From NCBI GenBank assembly GCA_020216805.1, contig JAIWNN010000163.1, positions 1-5,320 of the forward strand: a DNA stretch of 5,320 bases. Direction: 5' to 3'. The translations under genes were made by a program, and so were the position numbers. The DNA is from Desulfarculus sp. Its GTDB lineage: Bacteria; Desulfobacterota; Desulfarculia; Desulfarculales; Desulfarculaceae. Every line of letters starts with the position of its first letter. The stretch's first letter is position 1. This document shows positions 3,653 to 5,320 of the stretch, one piece after another. The notes below the pieces were generated by a model that had not been told where the DNA came from, did no database searches, and saw only the letters and a list, made by a program, of their open reading frames with translations.

Positions 3653-5320
3653 CTACGCCTGGCTAGTCCCGGCCGGGGCCAGCCGCTCCAGGTTGGCGCG
3701 GGCGAAGTCCAGGCTGGGATCCAGCTCCAGGGCCTGGCGGTACATGTGGCAGGCCTCCTCGATTCGCCCCAACTCGCGCAGGTTGGAGCCGATGTTGGCG
3801 TAGTTGATGCCCAAACCCGGCTCCAGCTCGATGGCCCGGGCGAAGGCCTCGATGGCCTGCTCGTGGTTTTTGAGCATGTAGTGGCAGAAACCCAACAGGT
3901 TGAAGACCTCGGCGTGGGGCTCGGGAAAGCTGGCGGCGGTGGTCAGGGCCGCCACCGCCTCGGCGTGACGGCCCAGGTCCTTGAGGGCCACCCCGCGCTG
4001 GGTGTGGATGCTGGCGGCGTCGGCCGGGGGCGGATCCAGGCCCAGGGCCCGGTCCAGGTCCTTCAGGGCCTCGGCCGGTCGCTCCAGGTTGATCAGGGCC
4101 AGGGCCCGGAAAAAGGGTAGGTAGTAGGGTTCCTGGCCGCCGTCGGCGGCGGCCAGGGTCATGGCCGAGAGCACCGCCAGGGCCTGATCCGGGTCCGGCA
4201 GTTGACTGGCCAGCTTGGCGGCGTGAAAGATCACGTCGGTGCCGGTGGTGCGGTAGGCGAAATGCGCCCCGGGAACGATGGTGTAGACCGCCGGGATGCC
4301 CAGCTCGGGGTGGGTGACGTCCAGGCAGTAGACCTTGAGGCCCCGCTGGTCCAGGGCCGTCACGCAGTTGCGCACCTCTTGGAGGAAATCCGGAGCGCTC
4401 AGATCGGGCAGGGAGTCCAGGGAAACCACCCCGGCGGCGCGGGTGACGTACTCGGCCGATTCCAGGTCGGCGAACTTGGGCAGGGCGCTGACCTTGTAGT
4501 TGCTGCCGGTGTGGAAATCCCCGGCCAGTTGGGCCACCTCGGTCAGGGCCCGGATCAGGGCCTTGGCCGGGCTGGTGGCGGTGCCGGCGGCGTAGACGAT
4601 TTCGCTTTGCTCCGGGAAGGTCGCAGGATCCCAGCAGATGGCGGCCACCGAGGGGATGCCCATGCCGCAGGTGAAGTCCTTGAGCCGCACCTTGATGCCG
4701 GCGCGCCGGAACTTGTCGATCAGCTCCCGGGCCACCGCGTCGGTCACGCTGGCCGGATCGATGGCCGGGGTGGGGAGTCGGTCCAGGGTGACCAGGGCCG
4801 AGACATGGCGCTCCACCACCTCGCACAGACCCTGGAGCACCGCCTCCTCCTGGCAGTTGCCGGCGGAGGGGCCGCTGTACTCGTTGATGGCGTAGAACCA
4901 ACCCAGGGGCAGGCAGACCTCGCGGTCGGCGGTCAGGTCCCGGGCCCAGGCCCAGGTCTGGGGCAGAAGCCGGTAGACCGCCTCGGCCCGGACCAGGTCC
5001 GGGGCGGGGTGGTGGAGCGATTGGGCCACCCGGGCGAACTCCAGGCGGGGCTCCGGGGCCTGGTCGGCGGGGAGCCGGGGGAAGTCGCGGCCGCGCACGA
5101 AGGCGAAGAAGCTGTAGCGCTCGGCCAGCTCCATCAGGGCGCTGGCCTCGGCCTGGCTGGGGCTGGCGCCCTTGCCCATCTGCTTCTTGGTGTTGGTCAG
5201 GGCGGTGGCGGCCTGACCGCAGAGGCTCAAGTAGACCGGGATGCCCAGCCGTCCGGTGTCGATGCGCAGGGTGCGCTCCAGGACCTCGCCCCCCAGCCGG
5301 GCGAAGCGCTCCCTGGCCCA
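3653..5320 (-). CDS. YcaO-domain ATP-dependent protein with C-terminal TPR repeats (5' end missing)
   Basis: The frame is open to the right edge: 555 residues are visible, starting inside the gene. The TTG at 5228-5230 is not the start, because the 30 codons above it read RIDTGRLGIPVY, the usual opening of a YcaO domain; perhaps 15-40 residues are missing. Numbering from the edge, GKG (49-51), SALMELAER (60-68, Sx3ExxER), QGLCEVVER (163-171, Qx3ExxER) and RALTEVAQ (257-264, RxxxExxQ) are the three family ATP-binding motifs, all intact, so the enzyme should be active. YcaO proteins use ATP to activate a backbone amide, making azolines, thioamides or amidines. The C terminus lacks the PxPxP ending of azoline cyclodehydratases. 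Instead about four tetratricopeptide repeats fill residues 398-545 (for example NHEQAIEAFARAIELEPG), a likely docking surface for a protein partner or substrate. No signal peptide or membrane helix is visible, so it is probably cytoplasmic. No precursor peptide, TfuA or dehydrogenase gene is in the window. Substrate unknown. Confidence 0.93.
   Translation of the reverse strand, partial: WARERFARLGGEVLERTLRIDTGRLGIPVYLSLCGQAATALTNTKKQMGKGASPSQAEASALMELAERYSFFAFVRGRDFPRLPADQAPEPRLEFARVAQSLHHPAPDLVRAEAVYRLLPQTWAWARDLTADREVCLPLGWFYAINEYSGPSAGNCQEEAVLQGLCEVVERHVSALVTLDRLPTPAIDPASVTDAVARELIDKFRRAGIKVRLKDFTCGMGIPSVAAICWDPATFPEQSEIVYAAGTATSPAKALIRALTEVAQLAGDFHTGSNYKVSALPKFADLESAEYVTRAAGVVSLDSLPDLSAPDFLQEVRNCVTALDQRGLKVYCLDVTHPELGIPAVYTIVPGAHFAYRTTGTDVIFHAAKLASQLPDPDQALAVLSAMTLAAADGGQEPYYLPFFRALALINLERPAEALKDLDRALGLDPPPADAASIHTQRGVALKDLGRHAEAVAALTTAASFPEPHAEVFNLLGFCHYMLKNHEQAIEAFARAIELEPGLGINYANIGSNLRELGRIEEACHMYRQALELDPSLDFARANLERLAPAGTSQA

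Noticed and set aside
3483..3803. A 106-codon plus-strand open frame in the convergent gap as a small gene
   Set aside because: It runs into the end of the YcaO gene on the other strand, has no convincing ribosome-binding site and resembles nothing I recognise.
3663..4901. A 412-codon minus-strand open frame within the YcaO gene, in another frame
   Set aside because: Its translation is dominated by Gly, Pro, Arg and His repeats, while the frame ending at 3653 has all YcaO motifs and TPRs.
5228..5230. TTG as the start codon of the YcaO gene
   Set aside because: The frame stays open for 30 more codons to the window edge and those codons encode the conserved start of the YcaO domain.

Overview
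The window is GC-rich DNA (by eye roughly two thirds G+C). Its gene types suggest a Desulfobacterota-like (former deltaproteobacterial) anaerobe: a PAS-type sigma-54 activator, a Tat-exported multi-cluster ferredoxin with a small membrane partner, and a YcaO-TPR protein. The lineage is inferred from gene content and style only. No rRNA, tRNA, CRISPR array or mobile element was seen.

Layout. Positions 1-173 are very GC-rich and hold no gene I can support. Positions 174-205 carry TTAAC-type boxes just before the ribosome-binding site of a one-component sigma-54 enhancer-binding protein (222-1610, +) that has a cysteine-rich PAS sensor domain. The 216-base gap after it (1611-1826) is AT-rich in its first half. 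It carries a second, larger array of the same boxes, a long dyad, and a well-formed -24/-12 sigma-54 promoter (GG at 1724-1725, GC at 1736-1737). That promoter reads into a two-gene operon with an ATGA overlap: a Tat-exported, C-terminally anchored four-cluster ferredoxin (1827-2978, +) and a four-helix membrane protein (2975-3451, +). A 201-base convergent gap with two small hairpins follows. Then comes a YcaO-TPR protein on the minus strand (3653-5320), whose start lies beyond the right edge.

How the parts fit. The simplest model is a self-contained regulon. The PAS domain senses a redox, metal or small-molecule cue; the activator binds the TTAAC boxes and drives sigma-54 transcription of the ferredoxin-membrane pair. 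That pair would pass electrons between the periplasm and the membrane (quinone) pool. It looks like the beta and gamma subunits of a formate-dehydrogenase-type enzyme without the catalytic subunit, so its donor or acceptor must be encoded elsewhere. The activator probably also controls its own gene, because the same boxes sit in front of it. The YcaO gene is convergent and probably separate. It keeps all three ATP-binding motifs of the family, but no peptide substrate or partner is visible here.

The points most worth a second look are the shared operator arrays, the Cys-to-Gly change in the third ferredoxin motif (predicting a [3Fe-4S] cluster), the possible one-haem membrane partner, the cysteine-rich PAS domain, and the YcaO-TPR protein of unknown substrate.
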